Assembly (NCBI GenBank): GCA_022813625.1
Contig: JAKLMB010000014.1
Span: 762,845 to 826,844 of the forward strand
Direction of reading: 5' to 3'
From: Aaosphaeria pasadenensis
Taxonomy: Eukaryota; Ascomycota; Dothideomycetes; Pleosporales
Length of the DNA stretch: 64,000 nucleotides
Both the position numbers and the translations under genes were made by a program. Within the stretch, counting starts at the first letter, position 1, and each line of letters begins with the position of its first letter. Below the pieces are notes generated by a model that did no database searches, was not told the origin of the DNA, and saw nothing but the letters and a program-made list of their open reading frames with translations. Below are positions 55,131 through 64,000 of this stretch, one piece after another.

Positions 55131-56118
55131 TCATTCTGACTCCGCTAGCAGCTCTTCGGCTACACCCGCCCCAGCTATATTCCCAAGATAGAATGCGTGC
55201 GACGTTATCTTCGAAAAACTACACAAGTCGCCGGCAACATATACGCCGTGAACGTTGGTCGCATTTAGCGGCGGCACGGCCTTGACATCGCCCTGCTCGT
55301 CTAGCTCCACCCCCAAATCCTCAACAAAGGGCCCGTTTGGCTTTGTCGCGGGAATATGTCCGAGGAATCCTTCGACATGCGAGCTGCCATCGTCAAGATG
55401 CACAGTGCACTCGCCCCCGGCTCCCGTTTTGTCCAACAATTTGATCTTGGAAGTCTTTATCTTCACCTTCTCAGGGTTGGTAATGGCTGCGGCCAATTCT
55501 TCCGCGAGCGACTCAGAGCCGTGTGTGTATATCGTCACTTGCTTCGCAAACCTTTTGAAGTCTTGCGCGGCGTGGAGTGCCATAGGGACAGATGCGAATC
55601 CATCGACCGCAAGCACTCCAACTGAATTAGCGCCGCGATCTTCAAATGCATTGCAGAAGCAACAGCGATATCTGATTTGGTCAGTTTTGAGCTCCTGCCA
55701 CAACAGAATCATGTACATACATGCCCTTCCCCCAGCAATCCGCGTACCCTTCGATGTCCGGCAGAATGTAGCGGACCCCATTCGCTAGAACTACTTTCTT
55801 TCCCTTCCACTTTTGTCCCTTTGAGTCCTCGACTTCAAAGAGATATTTCTCTACCTTCCTCACTCGTTCGATCGTCGTGCGCTCAAACCGTAGCGTCTCA
55901 TATCGGGACAGGTTATCTTTTGCAGACGTCGCGAAGAGATCCTTGTCCTGGTGGTCCCAGCTGGGAATGAGATGTAAGCGTTTGCTTGGGTCGATGGGCG
56001 ACTTCCCCTCATCAAAAATGACGACAGAGAACTGTTGGCGGATGATGGGTAGCGAGGCACTGAGCCCGGCTGGGCCACCGCCAATAATGAGCGCATCGTA
56101 AACCTTTGAGTCGGCCAT
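55131..56118 (-). CDS. GliT-like thioredoxin-reductase-type FAD enzyme 1
   Basis: Two exons, 55721-56118 and 55131-55671 (312 aa; intron 55672-55720 GTATGT...CAG, phase 2). FAD loop GGGPAGLSA (residues 13-21); then HLIPSWDHQ, the segment GKKVVLANGVRYILPDI, and the redox site YRCCFC (Cys136-x-x-Cys139) which forms across the splice; second-half GVYVAGDLCS is the FAD-ribityl site. The usual NADPH GxGxxA motif is degenerate, as in the GliT/HlmI dithiol oxidases that pass electrons to O2. Role: closing a dithiol to a disulfide on a metabolite, with self-protection. Divergent from methyltransferase A' across 235 bp. Confidence 0.88.
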
Positions 56119-56353
56119 GAGTTCTCTGTAAACTTTCAGATTCTGCCATTAGTTCATACGCCTGATCGTGAGCATAGTTATGCTTGGATTCGCAATCGCT
56201 CGGTGGCCGGTTCTCGGTGCCTCGCCCAAAAGCCACGAACGTACCAATGCCGGTGGTTTTGGGGTCCGCGCTCCGAACAGTGAGATATAGGTAAGCCTTT
56301 GAGATCTTTTAAAGCAGTAAGATACAGGCAGACAGCAAGGCGCATACAGCACC
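56119..56353. promoter_or_regulatory. Shared promoter of GliT-like 1 and methyltransferase A'
   Basis: 235 bp between divergent starts, so coupled expression is very likely. No element assigned. Confidence 0.55.
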
Positions 56354-57193
56354 ATGGCGGATGAATTCACTCCAAAGCGAGCCGAACTCCAAGACGCTCG
56401 TGCATACGCCGAGTTGTCGTCCAAGTTCACCCAAGGCATCGCCGAAAAAGCAATTGATCTATTCTTTCCCAAAGCGGAGTCACTCGTCATTCACGACAAT
56501 GGCTGCGGCACCGGAGAGGTAACGCGAGCCATCCTCGCCCGGAGCAGCGTTCCCTCCCTCACCATCAAAGCAAATGACAACGACCCGCTCTACGTCGAAG
56601 CCTATGCCGCCGCCGCAAAGTCCAATGGCTGGCCCGCAGAAACTTTCAACATGTCGGCCGACGCGCTAGACTTTCAGGACAATACATTCGATATTTCCTT
56701 CGCAAACTTCGTTGTCTTTCTGATCCCTGACGATGGCGTCCCGGCGCTGCGCGAGATGCACAGGACGCTGAAGCCAGGCGGTACCGCAATTTACACGGCA
56801 TGGCAGCTTCTCCCTGTTTTCGAACCGGTTCAAAAGGCTACTTTAGCCACTCGTGGCCCCGATGGTCCACTTCTTAGGACACTGCCTCCGATATGGCAGT
56901 CTGGCGAGTTCCTCGCGGGGCTGGCCATGAAGGCAGGATTTGAGAAGGACAACGTGAGGCTTGAAACGTTATCGAATAAAGTCCCAATTAAAGATATTCG
57001 CGAGTTTGCAGAGAACACCTGGAGTCGCCTGGGGAGGCCGCTAACAGGGTGGTTGCAGGGAGATGAACAAAGCTGGGATGCGGCGGTCGACGCGTTCTTG
57101 GAGTTTTGTGAGGCTAGCGATTCGTATGAGAGGTTAGAGAATGGGGAGTGGTTGATAGAGGTTCGTGCCAATGTTGTATTTGCTACTAAATAA
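56354..57193 (+). CDS. SAM-dependent methyltransferase A'
   Basis: Single exon, 279 aa. Motif I IHDNGCGTGEVTRAIL, acidic NDNDPLYVEAY, motif II FDISFANFVVFLIPDD, motif III LKPGGTAIYTAW. Paralogue of methyltransferase A (278 aa, also intronless). C-terminal halves diverge more, which suggests different acceptors. Gene order here (B', GliT-1, A') mirrors A, B on the other side of the transporter. Confidence 0.88.
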   Translation: MADEFTPKRAELQDARAYAELSSKFTQGIAEKAIDLFFPKAESLVIHDNGCGTGEVTRAILARSSVPSLTIKANDNDPLYVEAYAAAAKSNGWPAETFNMSADALDFQDNTFDISFANFVVFLIPDDGVPALREMHRTLKPGGTAIYTAWQLLPVFEPVQKATLATRGPDGPLLRTLPPIWQSGEFLAGLAMKAGFEKDNVRLETLSNKVPIKDIREFAENTWSRLGRPLTGWLQGDEQSWDAAVDAFLEFCEASDSYERLENGEWLIEVRANVVFATK

Positions 57194-57359
57194 CTGTAAA
57201 GATCACATGACTGGAAGACATAGTACACATGATGGCATGAGGTTGGTCGGCACTCATGTTGTGCTAGTAGATTAGCAGTCGCTTAGAGTCTGAGGGCCTA
57301 TTGATGATCCGGGAGTTATAGTGTATTCGATAATAACAGCTAAAAAGAAAGAAAAGGTA

Positions 57360-58775
57360 TCACAACGCTAGATTCGCCTTACAGATCAAGTTCTTCAACC
57401 TAATTTGCAACCCTGTGAAGCACTTCGTCTTATCCTCCATCTCCGCTTCCGATAATGGTGGTGCTCCAGCGTTGGGTCCCACCTTTGCCAGCGCTAGAAG
57501 CTGTGCCAACACCTCTTCCATATTCTGACACTCCTTACGAAGGACATGAATTTTCATGGAGCGTTGCTCTTCAGCATTGAACGTAGACAAAGCGCCGAAA
57601 CCAAGCTTGGGTGTGAAGTCTTCAAAGTCTTCGGCCGGTCCAGCATGGCCTTGTTCAGCCAGCCCTTTCTCGAAGACAGCATTGGCACCAATCTCTAATA
57701 GTTCGATCACTTGATACATGATTGTGGTAGATAGGAACATGCAGCGATCATCCCTTGACTCCCGCTGATACTGTAGGATTCTACGCATCTCCTCGGCGAC
57801 TGTCCTGACCGATGCTATGATGAGGTCGAGTACCTTCAGATTGGAAACCAGGTAGTTCTCTAGTGTGATGACCATGTTGGCCAAGGCAAGAACGCATTTG
57901 CTGTTCCTTGCAGCTAGGGCTTGTTGTCTTTGAATCGACATGGTCTCAGTAGTAGGCTGGGGTAGGGCGGAAGTAGTAGTAAAGGTGGGCGGTCGAGCGG
58001 TAGATGGTGTGAATATGGGCGTTGGAAGTGACTGAATAGCTGCTGCAGTGGTAAGGTTGCCGATGTTTTCACATTCGACCTCCGTCAAACGTGTGCAAAC
58101 GCTTGAAGCAGTAATAGATGTCGGAAGTTGTGCACTAGACGCCTCGCTTGAACCTGAAACACCGGTCTCTCCAGTATATCTCGACGTTATGTTGCTATCA
58201 AGAGTGAAAAGTTCATTGTTCCAGGACCAGGATCCAGGTGACCAGGGTTGGAGTCCAATTTGATCAGCAGAGTCCGGGAAATGTGCTTTTGGAGATGGAA
58301 GACTGGATATGAGAGTGTCTGCTCTGTTCCTGTCGCGCCCTTCGGTCTCATCTTCATCGTCGTCTTGGATTTGAGTCGAGTTCGACTGAGAACTGATACC
58401 ATCATCTGAAGGTGCACTTTCTGGATGTGTCTTCTTCCGCTTTGTTCGAACGCCCTGGACTTTTCCCACTCTGGATTCCATGTATATGCATTCGGTGTTG
58501 AGGCTAATGCAGCGACTACATCCAGTCTTCTCGCCAGTACATTTCACCTAGTTGGACAGGAGCGTAAGCATCCATTATATTTGAAGTGGTCCTAACCACG
58601 AACCTTTGCGACATTGCATTGGTTGCAGGCTGCTCGTAGCCGAGGGGGCCTTGGTTGGTGGCTGGTGCAGAGGTCAGCATTTGTGTTTTGGGCAGATTGT
58701 GGGCTTTAGGTCCCACATGGGTTGTTTAACTGACCTCTTCGAGGACGACTGCTGTCCGGTTGTGCTCGCGGGCAT
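57360..58775 (-). CDS. AflR-like Zn2Cys6 transcription factor
   Basis: Three exons: 58735-58775, 58604-58649, 57360-58547 (424 aa). Splicing assembles the zinc cluster from three exons: PPRLRAAC at the start, CNQCNVAKVKCTGEKTGC in the middle, then CISLNTEC, six Cys in correct spacing. The linker is acidic and Ser/Thr-rich (DDDEDETEG). The C-terminal CVLALANMVITLENYLV to MYQVIELLEIGANAVF region matches the AflR regulatory domain. It is a pathway-specific type regulator and the only one within the second metabolite region. Its start (MPASTTGQQ) is chosen because exon 1 is short; the frame is open farther upstream to 58940. Confidence 0.88.
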
Positions 58776-59937
58776 TTTCGCGGTTGTGTGTGGATTTTGC
58801 AATGCTTCGACGGAGAGGGAGAGTGGAGCGCTAGGTTGGATCGTAAGGCAGGTAACCGTACAACTATAGCTGTTGAACAGCGGCGAGGATTCGGAGACAG
58901 ACGTTGAGATTACGGCAGCACAAGGTAAATCATAAGGCAAAGTTTACGACCCGATGGACACATAGCCATTCAATTGCCTGCACTGCATGCTGGATATTAA
59001 AATGGGGGCGGGCGGACTAGGAAGACCGTAGACACACCCCACACTACGTCGTTGGCTGTTTACTGACAGACACAGCTTAAGTAACTAAGGATAAATATGC
59101 TATATAAAATAAAGTATATAAATATTATAAAATAACTAAAATAATATATATAATTTCCTTTATAGTATAAAATAGAATTTTTTCTTTTATTTTAAGTACT
59201 TATAATATAAATATATAGTAAACTAAAGATCTAGTACTAAGATTTTAAAAAAAATACTTAAAAAATAATTTTTATATTATTAATTATTTTTTAGATTTTA
59301 TTAGTATATTATAAAATATAATTTCTTACATGCCTAACTAGGTTTCTAAGATAGATAAGTAATCAATGGTTATAGGCAGGGCCCTGACGTGCATACAGCA
59401 TTGAACCTAGCGAGAGTGAGTTTCCTCCAATAACAAAAGGCACAGCACCTGGCCAAGGGCATTGGATCGAACCATCGCGTTCGCGTTCCGGCATGTCCTA
59501 TACTACCTACATACAGTAATCATGCACAGTGATCAATATCGACTACGTTGGATTGCCTTCCTGTCATGGTGAAATGGTACACCCGCACTCTCCAAGCCTG
59601 CACAGAATCGGACTAGCGTCACCAGAAATCATTTCCATAGGCTGAACGGTAGAGGTTACGATACGACATACATGGACATGGTCCTGACCTGAACAATATC
59701 CTGTAAGGCGAAGTAAGGGTCAAAAATAGTCGAAAAAGCCTTGCGCGTCACAGCACATCTTACGCAGGTAAATCTACACATGTAACTCTTGTCACATCTC
59801 ATGGCTCGGGAGCCGCACCGGCACTTGCAGGCGATGCATCCAAATTTATTTCAAGTAGAAACATCCCAGGAAGACATTGAGAAACTGTATCTTGTCTTAC
59901 CTTTCGGTGCATAGATCCGCTTTCAGTTCAATTGATC
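58776..59937. promoter_or_regulatory. Divergent region with AT-rich island
   Basis: About 1.2 kb between divergent AflR-like and GliT-like 2 starts, including AT-rich island 2 and both promoters. No gene. Confidence 0.55.
59085..59340. repeat. AT-rich (RIP-like) island 2
   Basis: About 250 bp of nearly pure A/T with abrupt borders, similar in composition to island 1 and sharing an AAAGATCTA...ATCTTA-like patch. Probably a mutated repeat remnant. Confidence 0.7.
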
Positions 59938-60946
59938 ATGGGATCCCTAGTCGACATCCTAATTGTCGGAGGCGGTGTTGCCGGCCTCAGTGCGGCATCG
60001 ACTATTGTTCGGCAAGACCACTCGGTCCTGGTACTCGATTCACAGCAATACCGAAATGGAGGGAGTAAACACATGCATACGGTTCCGACATGGGATCACC
60101 GTAACCCTGCCGACTGGCGGGCTGCCGCGAAGAATGACTTCGAACGTTATGGCACCGTGAGTATTGAGCAAGAGGAGGCTGTGAAGGCAGAACAGCTGGA
60201 AGACGAACTGTTCAAGGTTACCGCTGCTAGTGGAAAACACTGGAAAGCGAAGAAACTGATTTTAGCGACTGGTGTGGAAGACGTCTTACCGGATATTCCT
60301 GGATACTCGGAATGTTGGATTTCCGGCATGTAAGGAGAGCATCTACATGATGTCACTTGCAGCGACCAGTCTGACAACCTGCAGATTTCATTGTCTCTAC
60401 TGCCACGGCTGGGAAGAAAAGGGTGTGAGCTCTTCAGGTGGTCTCGCCATTGGAGAAAGTGCCTCTGTTCCGGTATCTCTGCACATAGCCCGCCAGGCCT
60501 TGCGCTTTTCAAAGAAAGTAACCATCTATACCGATGGCAATACGCAATTGGCCGACGATCTTGAAAGCGCGCTGAAAACTAGCGCTGCACCGATGGAAAT
60601 CGATGCACGTAAGATCACTAGGGTCGAAAAGTCTCCCACAAGAGCTGAGGTCACGCTATACTTCAAAGATGGAGTGTCCAAAACAGAGGGATTCCTCTTT
60701 GGGAAGCCGCCTACTAAGCTAAGGGGTGACCTGCACACGCAACTTGGGCTTGCAATGACACCCAAAGGGACGATAGTGGTAAATCCACCATTCAATCAGA
60801 CAAGCATGAAGGGCATTTTTGCGGCAGGGGATTGCGCATCGCCAATGCAAACGGTCACAACAGCACAAGCCTCTGGCACAAACGCAGGTGCAGGTGCTCC
60901 GCTTCAGCTCCAGGCTGAGATGTGGGAGCAGACGCCTATCTTTTGA
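59938..60946 (+). CDS. GliT-like thioredoxin-reductase-type FAD enzyme 2
   Basis: Two exons, 59938-60329 and 60385-60946 (317 aa; intron 60330-60384, phase 2 at the same place as in copy 1). FAD loop GGGVAGLSAAS (13-23); HTVPTWDHRNP; KKLILATGVEDVLPDIPGY; redox site FHCLYCHGWEEKG with Cys134-x-x-Cys137; FAAGDCASP near the C terminus. All features of an active GliT-type dithiol oxidase. It is co-oriented with copy 3 and separated from it by an intergenic spacer of about 0.44 kb. No targeting signal. Confidence 0.88.
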
Positions 60947-61389
60947 TCTGCAACGGAAGTCAAAAGCATCCCCGGTAGATAGACATGTAGCCGTTGAAAT
61001 CGTCTTATTCGGCCACTAAATTGCGATTAATCGCTCTAGCTGTACGGATAGATACAATGATCAGCAATTCATCATGTATACATGCTTTCATTGGTTGTTA
61101 CAACACGATGGGTACATTTTAAATGCGAAGCTCAGCTTCTTGGTCGGAACCCGAAAGTGCGTGCGTACAACGTTCCCTCTGTGCGACTCAGGATTGATCG
61201 CCGCCCTGCAGACACTTACTTGCACAAGCAACAGGCTCCCTTCCATAATGTACTGGTCTCGCTTCATTCGCCTTGCCGGCCGCCGGCTGCTTACGTAGTT
61301 CCGAATGGGGAAGGATGAAACAGCTATCAACAATCGTCTATTCCATTGATTCCACGCCCATCTGTGAATTATCTCAGTTCAAGATCCAC
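60947..61389. other. Spacer between GliT-like 2 and 3
   Basis: 0.44 kb. In-frame codons upstream of 61390 exist back to ATG 61315, so the start of copy 3 could lie here. No other gene. Confidence 0.5.
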
Positions 61390-62565
61390 ATGATGTTTCC
61401 TTTAGAGAGTCGACTGAGTAGTCTTATTTGGTTCTCTCTGAGTGCCTTTCTCCTCTCCTTACTACTCAAAAACTCACCAGAAGGTCGACTTCCCTTGGTT
61501 TTAGTTGACCATCCAGACAACATCACAGATGTGTTAATATTAGGCGGGAGCCATGCAGGCCTATCCGGAGCTCTTACTCTCGCACGGCACCAACATGATA
61601 TCATTGTGTTTGATGATTCGAAGCCACGGAATTGGTGGAACACGCCAATGCATGTGTTGCCAACATGGGAACACCGATCGCCAAGCGACTTACGAAGAAC
61701 AAGTCGAAGAGAACTGCAGTCTACCGGGCTGGTAACATTCGTAGAGGAAAAGATAGTCAAAGTAGAGAAGGAACATGATTCTTTGTTCCATGCGACAAGC
61801 TCGAGCGGCAAGAAGTGGTCTGGAAAGAAGCTACTCGTGGCTACTGGAAACGAATTCGACTATCCTGATATCCCTGGGTACAAAGACAATTTTCCTGACA
61901 AAATGTAAGGCATTAATATTTATTCGTGCGACGGAGAGCTCACAACTTTTAGACTTCATTGTTTATTCACGAGAGGCTTTGAATTTCGAGGCAGCGCTTC
62001 TGCTGGAGTCATCGCGGCAGACCTTGCAAGCTCACCGCCGCATGCCGCCATTCTTGTTGAAGATGCTAGCAAGTTCGCCGAGAATGTGACTCTCTACACA
62101 AATGGAGATCATGAACTTGCAAAGGCTATATCGACTATTTTGGTACAGAAAGGCGAGTCTCATATTTCCATCGATCCGCGAAAGATTATCAGGCTCGCAA
62201 AAAACACAACAAGCAATGGTATTACGCTGTCATTCAGTGATGGCAATGACCGTACCGAGAGTTTTCTTGTCCATCAGCCAGCTACTAAGATGGCCGAAGG
62301 CATTGTGGGTGAGCTAGGTCTAGAGACGAACGCTCGAGGGGATATTGTTACGAAGATGCCGTTTTACCAGACCAATGTCCCCGGGGTTTTCGCAGCAGGA
62401 GATTCAGCCAATCCTTTTAAGAACATACCAAGTGCAATTTTCCAAGGAGCAAACGCAGGCGCTGGAATTGCAAGAGAACTTCCCAGGCGGTTTACAAGAC
62501 ATTCAACAAATAGACTCAAAAGTGGTGGCTTAACTACCTGGTTCACCAATTGGATTCGTGCTTAG
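61390..62565 (+). CDS. GliT-like FAD enzyme 3, membrane-anchored, CxxT variant
   Basis: Two exons, 61390-61904 and 61953-62565 (375 aa; phase-2 intron at the same site as in copies 1 and 2). An N-terminal hydrophobic segment SLIWFSLSAFLLSLLL predicts a signal anchor absent from the other copies. FAD loop reads GGSHAGLSGAL. The redox site reads LHCLFTRGFEFRG: Cys175 is kept but the second Cys is Thr178. FAAGDSANPF is intact. Without the CxxC disulfide it cannot cycle like GliT, so it is either a different FAD oxidase or a decaying copy. The open frame and conserved FAD residues favour function. Start could be 61315 or 61393. Confidence 0.82.
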
Positions 62566-62856
62566 TCGTACCTACGTAGTCGGTCGTATGAAAATGGATA
62601 TTCGGTGGGGGGGAGATATTTCAGAGACTGCTACAGAACCCCATGTTTGTTTCTCTCAAGAAGCAATAGAAACTGAAATAAATATTTACCGCTTGTTGAG
62701 TATGGCATCTGCTGAAAAGATGTCTTGACCAGAAAGTAGCTCAGATCGGGTACCGGTGAACATGTCATCCCGGACCCCGCCTAACAGAAACTTAAAACCA
62801 GCCACTTTACCTCTTCTTCGTGAGGGTATTGTTATAACTCTGTTACCCTATGTATC

Positions 62857-63906
62857 ATGGCCTCTGTCCAAGCTTGCATGTCATTTCTGGAACCTTGGCC
62901 GTCCACAGCCGAGAAAGAGTCGCCTTACGTTCGCGGAATCGTCGAGGAGCAGTATCCCTCCACTAATTTCAAGAACGAAGATCAAACAGTGCAATTTACT
63001 GATGCAAGATTGATAAAAGAGCTATTCACACTTGACAACAATGGATTCGCGTGGACGAACAGTTCTGCCCTCCCCGATCAAGTGCTGGACGTGATCAGGT
63101 CCAAGGAAAAAGAACGGGTCATGGGCGTATACTATCCTTTGGTGGAGAAGCTGTTGAAGGACACACTAGGAGCGACGCGTGTAATAATTTTCGATCATAC
63201 GTACCGAAAACGAGACCCTAGTTTGGATCTTAAAGCAAATCCGAATGAGAGAGAACAGCCTGCGACAGTAGTCAGTTCAACCATCACTGTCCGTACTCTA
63301 AATACATGCTAAGACGATATAGGCCCACTGCGATCAGTACGGTTGAAATACCTGCCATGCGGAAGAATAAACTAACATCGTCGAGATCTGCTCTTGGTGC
63401 TAGTCGACGCGTGGAACGTCATGCGGGCGATGATGCTGAACGACTTCTTAAGGGAAGATGTCAATTGATCAAGTGAGCCTTATGAACTCCTCTATCTGAT
63501 TCATCTAACGTTCTACAGCGTCTGGAGACCCATCAGCGGAGTTGTGGAGGATTGGCCGCTTGCGATGATGGATTTTCAGTCAATGAAATCATCCGAAGTC
63601 CATCCAACAAATATTTTTAGACAGGCACACGATTTCATTGGACAGACTGTTGGAATCAATTATACGCCCGAGCAAAAGTGGTACTATCTTGAGAAGCAAA
63701 CTCCAGAGGAGGTGACATTGATCAAGATCTGGGACAATAAAGACGATATTGCAAATAGTAAGTATTACTCACGATTCTGAAGAAAGCGCTAAGACTAGAG
63801 ATCAGTGTGCGCACATTCTGCTTTTCAACATCCGGACCATGAAAGAGCAATCATACCTCGTGAAAGCATAGAGGTGAGGTGCTTGGTATTTTATGAGAAC
63901 TCATAG
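62857..63906 (+). CDS. CmcJ/AsaB-like hydroxylase/desaturase
   Basis: Five exons: 62857-63270, 63323-63336, 63386-63472, 63519-63757, 63806-63906 (284 aa). A 14-nt mini-exon supplies AHCDQ, joining to SALGASRRVERH. Family marks: FTDARLIKELFTLDNNGFAW, the HCDQS site, INVWRPISG across intron 3, VGQTVGINYTPEQKWYYLEK-like core, then LIKIWDN and CAHSAFQHPD with the last His region. These fit the fungal GA4-desaturase/CmcJ/AsaB group, probably Fe(II)/2-oxoglutarate-dependent. It lies at the right end of the metabolite region and may belong to it. Confidence 0.85.
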
Positions 63907-64000
63907 GTATGAGCGCTATATTTTGGCTATTGATCTCTGTCAAAAAATAGTCTTCATGCAGTTCCCATATGTTGTTTCGAAAATAAAACGAAATAGCCTT

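Noticed and set aside
55131..56118. Ordinary cytosolic thioredoxin reductase
   Set aside because: The NADPH-binding GxGxxA motif is degenerate and the layout and intron match the GliT-type group; still, only phylogeny can fully exclude it.

Overview
The window is nuclear DNA of a filamentous ascomycete (Pezizomycotina). Most genes carry several 46-105 nt spliceosomal introns with fungal branch points (CTAAC type). Families include Zn2Cys6 regulators, rhodopsin-domain 7TM proteins, a DUF3431 protein and secondary-metabolism enzymes, and there are AT-rich islands of the kind left by RIP. I cannot fix genus or class from sequence alone. All exon boundaries were derived by reading splice sites and checking that the phase closes on a full-length protein.

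Region 1 (1-5.9 kb) holds accessory single genes: a partial NmrA-like protein, a metzincin protease and a zinc-phospholipase-C-like protein.

Region 2 (6.4-25.4 kb) is a polyketide cluster. It contains a 2339-aa highly reducing PKS (KS-AT-DH-decayed MT-degenerate ER-KR-ACP), a cupin, three short-chain dehydrogenases, a dimeric alpha/beta-barrel protein, a 7TM protein and a DHA-type efflux transporter. HR-PKS plus cupin plus several SDRs is the gene set known for fungal salicylaldehyde pathways (trichoxide, sordarial, flavoglaucin, pyriculol). The product here is therefore probably an alkyl/alkenyl salicylaldehyde or relative. No regulator lies inside this block.

Region 3 (26.6-35.3 kb) holds a small conserved hypothetical gene, an arginase-fold protein with altered metal ligands, and an apparent uptake/catabolic trio: Zn2Cys6 factor, sugar transporter and large secreted protein.

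Region 4 (35.3-39.4 kb) is decayed: unassigned ORFs, an alpha/beta-hydrolase relic, a small secreted-protein gene with one in-frame stop, and a 175-bp MITE.

Region 5 (39.4-63.9 kb) looks like a second metabolite locus. It has a DUF3431 protein, a GliK-like gamma-glutamylcyclotransferase, an MBOAT acetyltransferase, a P450, four SAM methyltransferases forming two paralogous pairs, a 14-TM efflux pump, a 7TM protein, an AflR-like factor, three GliT-like FAD/thioredoxin-reductase-type enzymes (one CxxT instead of CxxC), and a CmcJ/AsaB-type oxygenase. This is much of the tailoring, export and self-protection set of epipolythiodioxopiperazine (gliotoxin/sirodesmin) pathways, but no NRPS, GST, dipeptidase or C-S lyase is visible. 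Two AT-rich islands (about 52.9 and 59.2 kb) bracket a block with second copies of the methyltransferases and one GliT copy, which suggests segmental duplication.
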